Shown: piece after piece, positions 25,537 to 32,752 of the stretch | Layout: every line of letters begins with the position of its first letter | How positions within the stretch are numbered: position 1 is the stretch's first letter | Translations under genes and position numbers: made by a program | Source: a bacterium | GTDB taxonomy: Bacteria > Vulcanimicrobiota > Xenobia > Xenobiales > JADMJV01 | Length of the DNA stretch: 42,770 nucleotides | Reading direction: 5' to 3' | NCBI GenBank assembly: GCA_030149525.1 | Contig: JASBRJ010000332.1 | Span: 1 to 42,770 of the forward strand | The notes under the pieces: model-generated | What the model saw: the letters and a program-made list of their open reading frames with translations, nothing else | What the model was told of the DNA's origin: nothing | Database searches by the model: none

Positions 25537-26045
25537 CTGCCGGTTCCTCTGTAAGGATAGTAGCCCTGGTTTGCTCTCGGGCCGGGATTGTATCGATAAG
25601 TTCGGTTGTAGTTGGGCGTGTATCCGTATCCATAGCCGTTCGGACCGTATCCGTACCCGTAGCCGTAGGACGGCACATAGTCGATGCCCGGCTGTGGGAG
25701 AGGGGCGTTTCGTCCGGGGTAAGTGGGGATGCCGTAGCTGTTAGGATTCCAAGATTGATGCCCTGGTTGAACGCCGCAAGAACGATCCGGTGGAGTGCTC
25801 TTAACCCGCTGGGTTGTGGTTGGCTGCAAATTCTGGGCAGGGGAATTTCTCTGCTGCATCTGACTGCTCGTCAGCGCCCGGTTGACCTGTTGAGTCTGTC
25901 TGGGGGCGACGGCTCCGGCGCTTGAAGGCCCGGTGCGGTTGAAGTTTCCGTAAGGGCTGCCCGTTTGGGCCGCAGCGGGTGTGGTTGAGAAGGCGGCTGT
26001 GGCCAGAGCGGCAAGGGAGAGACCTATGAGGGAAGATTTCTTCAT
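25533..26045 (-). CDS. Secreted Gly/Tyr/Asn/Pro-rich protein
   Basis: The 170-aa product begins with a classic signal peptide (MKKSS, Leu/Ala-rich core, AAA-QT cleavage near residue 27). Residues 28-95 are Gln/Ser/Thr-rich. The C-terminal ~60 residues are dominated by Tyr and Gly in YGYGYGYGPNGYGYGY-type alternation, followed by NYNRTYRYN. One Cys is present near residue 90. Such sequence is expected to be disordered and self-associating. It is the first of two coupled genes and carries a candidate promoter that starts at the ATG itself. Confidence 0.75.
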   Translation of the reverse strand: MKKSSLIGLSLAALATAAFSTTPAAAQTGSPYGNFNRTGPSSAGAVAPRQTQQVNRALTSSQMQQRNSPAQNLQPTTTQRVKSTPPDRSCGVQPGHQSWNPNSYGIPTYPGRNAPLPQPGIDYVPSYGYGYGYGPNGYGYGYTPNYNRTYRYNPGPRANQGYYPYRGTGR

Positions 26046-26051
26046 GCCTAT

Positions 26052-26080
26052 ATCATATCGTGAATCGTCCGGGCGGTAAA
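26052..26080 (-). promoter_or_regulatory. Candidate sigma70-type promoter of the GY-rich gene pair
   Basis: On the minus strand, TTTACC (26080-26075) and TATGAT (26057-26052) are separated by 17 bp. The -10 ends six bases before the ATG at 26045, so the transcript would start at or next to the start codon. No ribosome binding site is visible. Confidence 0.45.
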
Positions 26081-26097
26081 GTTTCCTCGGAAGTTAC

Positions 26098-27036
26098 TCA
26101 GGATTTCATGGCGCGTTGGGCGTTTTGGAAGTCCTCAGGTGGTTCAGCTTCGAACTCCATGGGCTTGCCGCCCACCGGGTGCGCGAAGCCCAGGCGGCAG
26201 CAATGGAGAGCCTGACCGCTTAAGCCATAGGTTTGGCGGGGTCTTCCGTAGAGAGTGTCGGCCACGATTGGATAGCCCAGCCAAGCCAGGTGGACTCGGA
26301 TTTGGTGGGTTCGACCCGTATGGAGCAAGATCTCCACGAGGGCGTGGTTGGAACCGAGCTCTTCCAGAACATCGTAGTCGGAAATGGCGGTTTTGCCACC
26401 GGCGACAACGGCCATTTTTATTCGGTCACGAGGATTTCGGGCGATCGGTTGATGGATTCTGCCCCGCTTCGGATGAGGAACGCCCCAGACCAACGCTCGA
26501 TAAACCTTGTGAACCTCTCGGTCGCGGAATTGATTTTGCAGACCAACGCAGGCCTGGTCATGCTTGGCGCACACCATCAGTCCGGAGGTGTTCTTGTCCA
26601 AGCGGTGGACAATGCCCGGTTTGAGAACCCCTCGGATCCCCGCCCAGTCTGCGGCGTGGGCCAGCAGAGCATTGACGAGCGTCCCGTCGGGATTCCCTAT
26701 TCCCGGGTGAACGACAAGTCCGCGTTGCTTGTTGATCACCAGGATGTGTTCATCTTCGTAGACCACATTGAGCGGGATGCTGTCGTCCGGCAACGGGTCG
26801 GCGGGGGTGAGGGGAGGGACCTCGATAAGGACTTGCTGACCAGGCTTCACTTTGCTGGAAGCTTTGACCTGACGAAAGTCCAGCATGACACGGCCGCCTT
26901 TGATCCAGTCCTGAATCAGGCTTCGGGAATAGTCTAACTGACCGGCCAAATACTGATCCAGCCTCAGCCCTTCGTAGCCCTCGGCCACGGCGAGTTCCAG
27001 AATTTCAGAACTTTCGTATGCTTCCAACTCTTCCAA
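26098..27036 (-). CDS. rluD: RluD-family 23S rRNA/tRNA pseudouridine synthase
   Basis: The 312-aa product has an N-terminal S4 RNA-binding domain (residues ~20-75: 'LRLDQYLA...SRSLIQDWIKGGRVMLD') and a pseudouridine synthase domain. The catalytic Asp is in HRLDKNTSGLMV, and 'LVEILLHTGRTHQIRVHLAWLGYPIVADTLYG' is the second family motif. RluD makes pseudouridines in helix 69 of 23S rRNA; closely related RluC-type targets cannot be excluded. TTG at 27036 is the longest start and lacks a ribosome binding site; GTG at 26988 is an alternative. Confidence 0.93.
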   Translation of the reverse strand: MEELEAYESSEILELAVAEGYEGLRLDQYLAGQLDYSRSLIQDWIKGGRVMLDFRQVKASSKVKPGQQVLIEVPPLTPADPLPDDSIPLNVVYEDEHILVINKQRGLVVHPGIGNPDGTLVNALLAHAADWAGIRGVLKPGIVHRLDKNTSGLMVCAKHDQACVGLQNQFRDREVHKVYRALVWGVPHPKRGRIHQPIARNPRDRIKMAVVAGGKTAISDYDVLEELGSNHALVEILLHTGRTHQIRVHLAWLGYPIVADTLYGRPRQTYGLSGQALHCCRLGFAHPVGGKPMEFEAEPPEDFQNAQRAMKS

Positions 27037-27090
27037 GAATGGGCACTTGTTAACAAACTGTTATGGTCCTTCTTTCCAGAGGCTCACGCC

Positions 27091-27119
27091 TTGATGATAC
27101 TTGACTTTCGGGGTAGAAT
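27091..27119 (+). promoter_or_regulatory. Candidate promoter of the 863-aa repetitive protein gene
   Basis: TTGATG (27091-27096) and TAGAAT (27114-27119) are exactly 17 bp apart, giving a ~49-base leader before the ATG at 27175. The remainder of 27037-27174 holds no gene. Confidence 0.45.
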
Positions 27120-27174
27120 TGAGCGTCGCAGCATGTTTTGCGGCAAGCTTAGAAGCAGATTACGGGAGGATTTG

Positions 27175-29766
27175 ATGAGCAAAGTCAGTCACAACCCGGC
27201 CGTTAAGACCGCAGTACTCCAAGGCGGCCAGGCCAACGTGAATCGTATGGGAGCCGGTGGCGGCGCCAAGAAGGCGGAGAAGCAGCAGCAAGCCGTTGCG
27301 GCACCGTCGACCCAGACGAGCAACACCACCAGTGAGGGCGGTGTAAAGACGACGACTAAGCCAGATGGATCTGTTTCCAAGCAAGCCGAATCCGGACTCC
27401 AGATGGAGAGTTCGACGGACGGTTCGAGAACGATTAGCTTCGGTGATAGCGACGAGAAGCTGAAGATCGCCGACGGTAAAGTCGAAGTCACGGGCGGGGG
27501 CGCTAAATCGGCCGAGTTCACCAAGACCGACGACGGTCTGGAGCTGATCTCATTTCTTGACAAAAAGGGGAATCAGGTCCAAGTCGACCCCGATTCCATG
27601 ACCTACGAGGTCCTCAATAAGAAACAGACCGTGGCCCAGGTTTTTCATCCCGACGGACATCAAGAAGTTGTCGCCTTCGGGACTCATCGAAGCGCCGACG
27701 GCACTCACACCGAATACCAGAAACGAGCTCTCTACGACAAACAGGGCGCACTCGTCAACCAAGAAGGCTTCGATAACTTGCAGGCCAAGGACGGAAAGAT
27801 CAGCTTTTCGCTAGGAGACGGGGTGGCAACGAGAACGCTGGCTCGCCCTCTGCCGGGTCAGCCTGAAGTGACGGAGTCTCCTAAAGCTGAAAGCGCCGCC
27901 GGAGCCAAAGACAACAGCGCAGCCACAGCGCCGCTTCTGGCCGAGCAGCCTTTGTTGCTGACCGGTCCCGAAAAACCGCTCTTGTTGGAGTACAAGCCCG
28001 AATCAGGAAAATCCACAAGCTCAGAGCCTGTTCAGCAGCAACTGCCCATGGATCTCCCTGAGGTGAAGGCTCCGGAAAACAAGGTGGCTCCCGAGGCTCC
28101 CAAGGCCGAACCAAAGGCGGAGAACGCTCCCCAGCAGCTTGAACTCCCACTCGACCCCAAGCAGCGCCTGGCTCGCCTCAAAGAAATTTCCGCTGACTTT
28201 TTCAATCCTGAAAAGGCCGGTCCGGATGTGTCCATCCAGGAGACCCCTTCAGGCCTCGTCACTCGCTCTGACGCAGAAACCATCGCCTATTCTCTCCCCA
28301 CCGGCGATAAGTTCCGCACCGACGGTGAGCAGGTGGCCGTTCTGGGAGAGAATCCTCGAGCGAAGAACGCCCGCCTGGTTCAAGAAGACGACGGAAGAAT
28401 TCTGCTCTCTTACAACGACAAGAACCGAAACTCTTATCAAATGAATATGCAGACAGGTGAGCTGGAAATCTCCAACGCCGACGGCACCATGCGCCAGTTC
28501 GTCCGAGCCGACGGCTCGCAGGCTTTCGAGGCCCGAAGTGTTCACACTACGGAAGCCGGAAGCGTTCGACCCAGTTTCCATAGGGCAGAGTTTGATGCCG
28601 AGGGCAATCTTGTCCGCAAGCAGGGGTTTGAAGATCTCAAGGTCGGTGACAAGCATCTCGAGTACAAACTCCCCAACGGCAACCCCACGGTGAGAAACCT
28701 TTTTACCAAAACCGGCGTGAAGTTCGACGAGGGTGAAGCGAAGGCGGCTCAAGCGAAACAGCAGGCTGCTAAAGATGAGTGGAACATCGACGATCTGGTG
28801 GAGTCGGTCATCGGGAAGGTTCCGGGAAAATCGGGCCCCGAAACCTCAAATCAGGTCGACGGTGGGGCCAAGATGGACGGCCCGCTGGCTGCCTCTCCCT
28901 TTGAAAAACCGCAATTCGCGCCTTCCGGAATGAGTCGAACGACCTTGCCTGACGGAAGCACCATGACACGTCTTCCCAACGGCATAACAATCACCGACGG
29001 CGAGAAGATTTCAGCTAAGGATGCGGACGGCAATCCTCTTCAGGTCATTAAGCGTGAAGTCCCTTCTCAGGGAACCTACGTGCTCTACACAAAGAGTAAA
29101 GAGGGTCACGGTTACACCATCGCGCCTGACCATCTGGACATGATTACCGAATCAAAAGATGGGAAAGTTCATCAACTGGTCACCGAGCAGGGTCAGATTC
29201 TGACTAACATCCAGGACGGCAAGAATCAACACCTGCACAACTTTGAGATGTCCAACATGATGGAGACGGCAAGTCCCGGCGTTCGAAGCGACATTCGAAC
29301 ACCCAATCGCCTGTTCATCGATGGACCGGAGGGTCGTTCCTACGAGCTTCCCCACGCTTTGCCCAGCCCGCAGAACTCCATGACACAACGCCCCTATGGA
29401 CAACTGCCGCCTGGCCATCCGCAGCCCGGCTACAAGCCCTCCTTCTGGGATAAGGCCAAAGCCTTTTTTAAAGGCGAGCCTATGCCCGAAGGAGGTCCGC
29501 AGCAAATGGGACCCGGTCCTCAAGGGGCCTACGCTCCAGGTCCCCAGGGGTATTACAATCAGCAATACCATCATCAACAGCCGCCCCAATTTGGTCAGAT
29601 GCCCGGCAGTCATTACCATTACGATCACGGAGCCCAAGAGATTCGGCAGATGGAGCGAATGGGCAAAGTTATGTCAACAGTGAGTTGGGTTGGTCTCGGT
29701 CTCACCGCCCTGAGTACCTTTACCATGCCCGGTCTGTTCTTTCCCTTTGGGGGCATGTACTACTAA
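27175..29766 (+). CDS. Repetitive 863-aa protein with charged modules and hydrophobic C-terminus
   Basis: ATG at 27175 is supported by GGGAGGA at 27164-27170. There is no signal peptide. The N-terminal ~50 residues are Gln/Ala/Thr-rich. Three related modules follow (about 27360-27850, 28220-28715 and 28925-29225). They use alternating strands such as 'l.dGs..r...G..i...g', and each of the first two ends in a near-copy of 'a.yD.qGnLv.qeGFd.Lk..d..i.y.l..G...tr.L'. This recalls YD/RHS-like beta repeats without the exact motif. A Lys/Glu/Pro/Ala-rich linker separates modules one and two. The end is Pro/Gly/Gln/His/Tyr-rich, then a hydrophobic C-terminus. Function unknown. Confidence 0.75.
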   Translation: MSKVSHNPAVKTAVLQGGQANVNRMGAGGGAKKAEKQQQAVAAPSTQTSNTTSEGGVKTTTKPDGSVSKQAESGLQMESSTDGSRTISFGDSDEKLKIADGKVEVTGGGAKSAEFTKTDDGLELISFLDKKGNQVQVDPDSMTYEVLNKKQTVAQVFHPDGHQEVVAFGTHRSADGTHTEYQKRALYDKQGALVNQEGFDNLQAKDGKISFSLGDGVATRTLARPLPGQPEVTESPKAESAAGAKDNSAATAPLLAEQPLLLTGPEKPLLLEYKPESGKSTSSEPVQQQLPMDLPEVKAPENKVAPEAPKAEPKAENAPQQLELPLDPKQRLARLKEISADFFNPEKAGPDVSIQETPSGLVTRSDAETIAYSLPTGDKFRTDGEQVAVLGENPRAKNARLVQEDDGRILLSYNDKNRNSYQMNMQTGELEISNADGTMRQFVRADGSQAFEARSVHTTEAGSVRPSFHRAEFDAEGNLVRKQGFEDLKVGDKHLEYKLPNGNPTVRNLFTKTGVKFDEGEAKAAQAKQQAAKDEWNIDDLVESVIGKVPGKSGPETSNQVDGGAKMDGPLAASPFEKPQFAPSGMSRTTLPDGSTMTRLPNGITITDGEKISAKDADGNPLQVIKREVPSQGTYVLYTKSKEGHGYTIAPDHLDMITESKDGKVHQLVTEQGQILTNIQDGKNQHLHNFEMSNMMETASPGVRSDIRTPNRLFIDGPEGRSYELPHALPSPQNSMTQRPYGQLPPGHPQPGYKPSFWDKAKAFFKGEPMPEGGPQQMGPGPQGAYAPGPQGYYNQQYHHQQPPQFGQMPGSHYHYDHGAQEIRQMERMGKVMSTVSWVGLGLTALSTFTMPGLFFPFGGMYY

Positions 29767-29794
29767 AGGCTCAATCCTTGAGTAGGGATAGACG

Positions 29795-30325
29795 TTGGAG
29801 AAAACTCTTTCCAAATCCACTGATTTTCGAGGGTCTTTGCTGACTCTCGAAGTTCATGAGGTCGAACTGCAAGACGGTTCCATCTCTCGTCGTGAAATCG
29901 TCCGGCATCCCGGAGCTGTGTGTTGTGTAGTCTTGCGAAAAGATGGGCACACGGCTCTGGTGCGGCAATATCGTAAGGCCATCGAGGCGATGACCCTTGA
30001 GATTCCGGCGGGCAAGATCGACCCTGGTGAGTCTCCGCAATCCACCGTGATTCGAGAACTCCAAGAAGAGGTGGGCTACCGCTCGGGTCACATCCGACAT
30101 CTTATGGACTTTTACTGTAGTCCGGGGTTCTGCGACGAAAATCTCAGCTTGTATCTGGCCACCGATGTGGAAGTGGGAGCACAGAGTCTCGACGACGGCG
30201 AGTTTCTCGAGTTGCAGTGGCTTCCGTTTGAAGAAGCTCTTGAAATGGCTCTCACCGGTCGTCTGGGCGACGCCAAGTCGGTGGCCGGAATTCTCGCTAC
30301 AGATCGTCTTCTGAAACGCGGATAA
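29795..30325 (+). CDS. Nudix hydrolase, ADP-ribose pyrophosphatase type
   Basis: The 176-aa product starts at TTG with AGGGA at 29784-29788. The Nudix box is complete: 'GKIDPGESPQSTVIRELQEE' and then VGY (G-x5-E-x7-REL-x-EE-x-GY). Upstream residues 'HPGAVCCVVL' and 'VRQYRKAIEAMTLEIPAG' are characteristic of ADP-ribose pyrophosphatases (NudF), which split ADP-ribose to AMP and ribose-5-phosphate. The Pro-Gly 16 residues after the box ('YCSPGFCDE') supports the same subgroup. Its 3' end overlaps the convergent hypothetical gene by 29 bases. Confidence 0.93.
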   Translation: MEKTLSKSTDFRGSLLTLEVHEVELQDGSISRREIVRHPGAVCCVVLRKDGHTALVRQYRKAIEAMTLEIPAGKIDPGESPQSTVIRELQEEVGYRSGHIRHLMDFYCSPGFCDENLSLYLATDVEVGAQSLDDGEFLELQWLPFEEALEMALTGRLGDAKSVAGILATDRLLKRG

Positions 30326-30830
30326 TGCTGCCGTCTTCGTCTGTCTGGAAAAGGGCGGCGATTTCCGGGTTTTTCGGGGGCGGCCCCTGAGGTTTCTTTT
30401 CCTCCGGCGGCTTACTCTTAAAGGCTTCGTATTTCCAAAACTCCCAAACCTTAGGCGGTGGGGGAGGGGCGCTGGTGACTCGATTGAGCCACCACCACCA
30501 GTGAGACTTGGGCGGGTCATTGATCACCTGGTATTGCAGGAAATTCTGATGCCCAATCTCGTCCACCAGATCTTGAGCCTTTTTACGCAGAATTTGATCG
30601 AGTTCATTGACCTTCTGCCAGGCGCCTTTGTAGTTGATTTGGGGATTGTCGGTGAGTTCATCCAGAAATTCCTGGACTTCATCTCGGTAGTACAGGACCT
30701 GAGGAGCCGAGAAGCCTAGATCACCGATATTGGCGAGAAAGCTCTCGTAATCGGCGATCACCTCCATGAGGTAGTTCCACGCCTCTTTGGTGGCAGGATC
30801 TATCTCTGGTTCTTTCTTTTCATCTTTCAT
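30297..30830 (-). CDS. Hypothetical helical protein with Trp- and Pro-rich segments
   Basis: The 177-aa product has no signal peptide or clear membrane span. Residues ~1-105 are predicted helical, with regular charged and hydrophobic spacing. A short stretch of four Trp is followed by five Pro, then a second aromatic cluster (WEFWKYEAF). The C-terminal part is Lys/Pro-rich and ends in an acidic tail. No family recognised. It overlaps ispD by ATGA and is the last cistron of the minus-strand operon. Its 3' end overlaps the convergent Nudix gene. Confidence 0.75.
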   Translation of the reverse strand: MKDEKKEPEIDPATKEAWNYLMEVIADYESFLANIGDLGFSAPQVLYYRDEVQEFLDELTDNPQINYKGAWQKVNELDQILRKKAQDLVDEIGHQNFLQYQVINDPPKSHWWWWLNRVTSAPPPPPKVWEFWKYEAFKSKPPEEKKPQGPPPKNPEIAALFQTDEDGSIIRVSEDDL

Positions 30831-31540
30831 ATCGGTTGCTTGTAGCCTTGATAGAGATGACTGAGAAGAGCGATATCTTCGGGAATTGTCACTTTAAGAT
30901 TGTAGCTTGGGCCGTCAACCCAGCCAACAGTTTTCCCGTACTTCTCAAGCAAACTGGCGTCGTCGGTTCCGAGGAACTCTTCTTCGGCGGCTCGTTCATG
31001 AAGCTCGAAAATCGTTGCGAACGGAAATACCTGAGGTGTTTGGACCAGGCGAAGTGTCTCGCGATCCTCGGTGTGGAGCACTTTGTTGCCCTGGACTCTC
31101 TTAATGGTGTCCCGGACCGGTAGAGCGGGTATGACGCCGTCATACTGTTCAAGCTTCTCTAGAAGATCGTTGAAGAGTTGCTCGGTCACGAACGGACGTG
31201 CCCCATCATGAATCATGATCGGATCCTCGGGAGAGGAGAGTTTTTGCTCTTTCAGTAAACGCAAAGCGTTCAAGATTGACTGCTGGCGATGCTCGCCACC
31301 GGCTGTGACCTTGATTCGGTCTGCCGCAGGGCCCAGCTGTTCACGGAATAAGGCCTCGAACTCTGCCAGCCTTTCCGGATTGGCGGCCACCACGATCCAA
31401 CCGATAGGGTCATAATTGAGGAAGGGTTGGAGCGTTTGTACAAGGAGGGGTCTTCCTTCAAGTGGGAGCGTCAACTTGTCGACTTCGCCCATTCTTCTGC
31501 TGCTACCCGCAGCTGTGACAATAGCGTGTATTTTTCTCAT
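30827..31540 (-). CDS. ispD: 2-C-methyl-D-erythritol 4-phosphate cytidylyltransferase
   Basis: The 237-aa product makes CDP-methylerythritol in the MEP isoprenoid pathway. The CTP loop is AAGSSRRMGEVDKL, with the conserved Arg and Lys; later motifs are 'MIHDGARPFVT' and 'VQTPQVFPF'. I chose ATG at 31540, which overlaps the PIN/TRAM stop as ATGA and gives the standard N-terminus; a longer frame upstream would lie inside the preceding gene. The PIN/TRAM-ispD order is also known in Firmicutes (yacL-ispD). The usual partner ispF is not next to it here. Confidence 0.95.
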   Translation of the reverse strand: MRKIHAIVTAAGSSRRMGEVDKLTLPLEGRPLLVQTLQPFLNYDPIGWIVVAANPERLAEFEALFREQLGPAADRIKVTAGGEHRQQSILNALRLLKEQKLSSPEDPIMIHDGARPFVTEQLFNDLLEKLEQYDGVIPALPVRDTIKRVQGNKVLHTEDRETLRLVQTPQVFPFATIFELHERAAEEEFLGTDDASLLEKYGKTVGWVDGPSYNLKVTIPEDIALLSHLYQGYKQPI

Positions 31541-32676
31541 TTCTGAGTTGTTTCGCTTTCCTTTTCCTCTTCGTTTGCGTCGGTTGACGGAGTCCCGGCA
31601 TAGCGCGCAAAGATCATTCGGCCGCTGGCTGTTTGCACCAGGGAGGTCACGATGCACTCCACCTCGCGCCCGACCTTCTTGCGCGCGTTATCCACCACGA
31701 CCATGGTCCCGTCATCTAAGAAGCCAACTCCCTGCCCGCTCTCTTTGCCCGGTCTCGTGATCTGAATGTCCAGTGATTCCCCCGGAAGATAGATCGGTTT
31801 CACCGCCTTGGCCAGGGCGTTAATGTTGAGAACCTTGACATTTTGCAGGGCCGCGACTTTCTGGAGGTTCACATCGTTGGTGAGAAGGGGGCTCTTGAGA
31901 TCTTGGGCGAGTTTCACCAACTTGGCGTCGACGGTTTTGAGGTCGGGGTAGGGGCGCTGTTCGACTTTGATCGTCATTTTGGCGCGAAGGGAGTCGAGCA
32001 GATCCAGAGCGCGCTTTCCTCGCAGACGATCTGATTCTCGAGGAGAGTCGGCTTTGGCCTGAACTTCGTCCAGGACGAAGCGGCTAACGACCAGAGTTCC
32101 GCTGATGAATCCCGTATCCACAATCTCCGAGAGTCGACCATCGATGATGACGGAGGTATCGACGACAAATCTTTGGTCGCCCCAGTTTCGTTGCCCCGCT
32201 CCCGATTCCAACAGCTCGGCGAAGGAGTGGATAAACACAAGTCGACTTCCAAAGAACGCCCCCATGAGAGCCAGGAAGATGGTCGATAAAACAATGAGAA
32301 ACGGTCCTACATATGTTCCTACGGCTGGGATGGAGCTGAAATCAATTTGGCGCAGCGCGAGATTGACAAAGAAGGCGATGATTAATCCGAACAGGAGGCC
32401 GGCAGAACCCATGAGCACCTCTTGAACGGAGAGGCGTTGGAGGGATAGGGCGAAAGCGTCCACCGCTCTCAGGGCCAGTCGCGTGAAGGGGGGGGCTACG
32501 GTCAGTCCAAGCAGAATTCCAAGCAAAATGAGAGATAGAAAATTGGTCATTCTCCCCATCTGAGAAAGACTATGGTAGAAGCCTTCTGTATACAGGGCGA
32601 TACTGTATCCGCACAGACCGCCGAAAATGATGAAGACGAATGAAAACATTACGCCCACCGTCTTTTGCATGCTCAT
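31537..32676 (-). CDS. PIN/TRAM-domain membrane-anchored protein (YacL type)
   Basis: The 379-aa product has four N-terminal membrane helices (residues ~8-150). A PIN nuclease domain follows, with acidic residues in 'VVDTSVIIDGR', 'VLDEVQ', 'VDAKLVKLAQ' and 'LLTNDVNLQ'. A TRAM domain (~315-360) carries 'GQGVGFLDDGTMVVV'. This matches Bacillus YacL and cyanobacterial homologues, believed to be RNases whose targets are not settled. The start could be at 32676 or at the second ATG, 32670; a perfect TATAAT overlaps the first ATG but has no -35. First gene of a coupled run with ispD. Confidence 0.92.
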   Translation of the reverse strand: MSMQKTVGVMFSFVFIIFGGLCGYSIALYTEGFYHSLSQMGRMTNFLSLILLGILLGLTVAPPFTRLALRAVDAFALSLQRLSVQEVLMGSAGLLFGLIIAFFVNLALRQIDFSSIPAVGTYVGPFLIVLSTIFLALMGAFFGSRLVFIHSFAELLESGAGQRNWGDQRFVVDTSVIIDGRLSEIVDTGFISGTLVVSRFVLDEVQAKADSPRESDRLRGKRALDLLDSLRAKMTIKVEQRPYPDLKTVDAKLVKLAQDLKSPLLTNDVNLQKVAALQNVKVLNINALAKAVKPIYLPGESLDIQITRPGKESGQGVGFLDDGTMVVVDNARKKVGREVECIVTSLVQTASGRMIFARYAGTPSTDANEEEKESETTQK

Positions 32677-32679
32677 TAT

Positions 32680-32734
32680 AGGAAACTACCCCGGCCGAGG
32701 ACCGGGCTCCTTTTTTGACTTTAGGCGGTTTCCT
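32680..32734 (+). other. Terminator-like hairpin facing plus between radA and PIN/TRAM genes
   Basis: CCCGG (32690-32694) with CCGGG (32702-32706) is followed by CTCC and six T (32711-32716) on the plus strand. It sits inside a wider AGGAAAC / GTTTCCT pair (32680-32686, 32728-32734). The flanking genes run on the minus strand, so it cannot be their terminator. It might stop antisense transcription, or be chance. Confidence 0.3.
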
Positions 32735-32752
32735 GGAAGGGCGAGTTGTTGT

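Noticed and set aside
27091-27174. Extension of the 863-aa protein to a start at 27091
   Set aside because: The extra 28 residues are unlike the rest of the protein, cover the candidate promoter, and the ATG at 27175 has a much better ribosome binding site.
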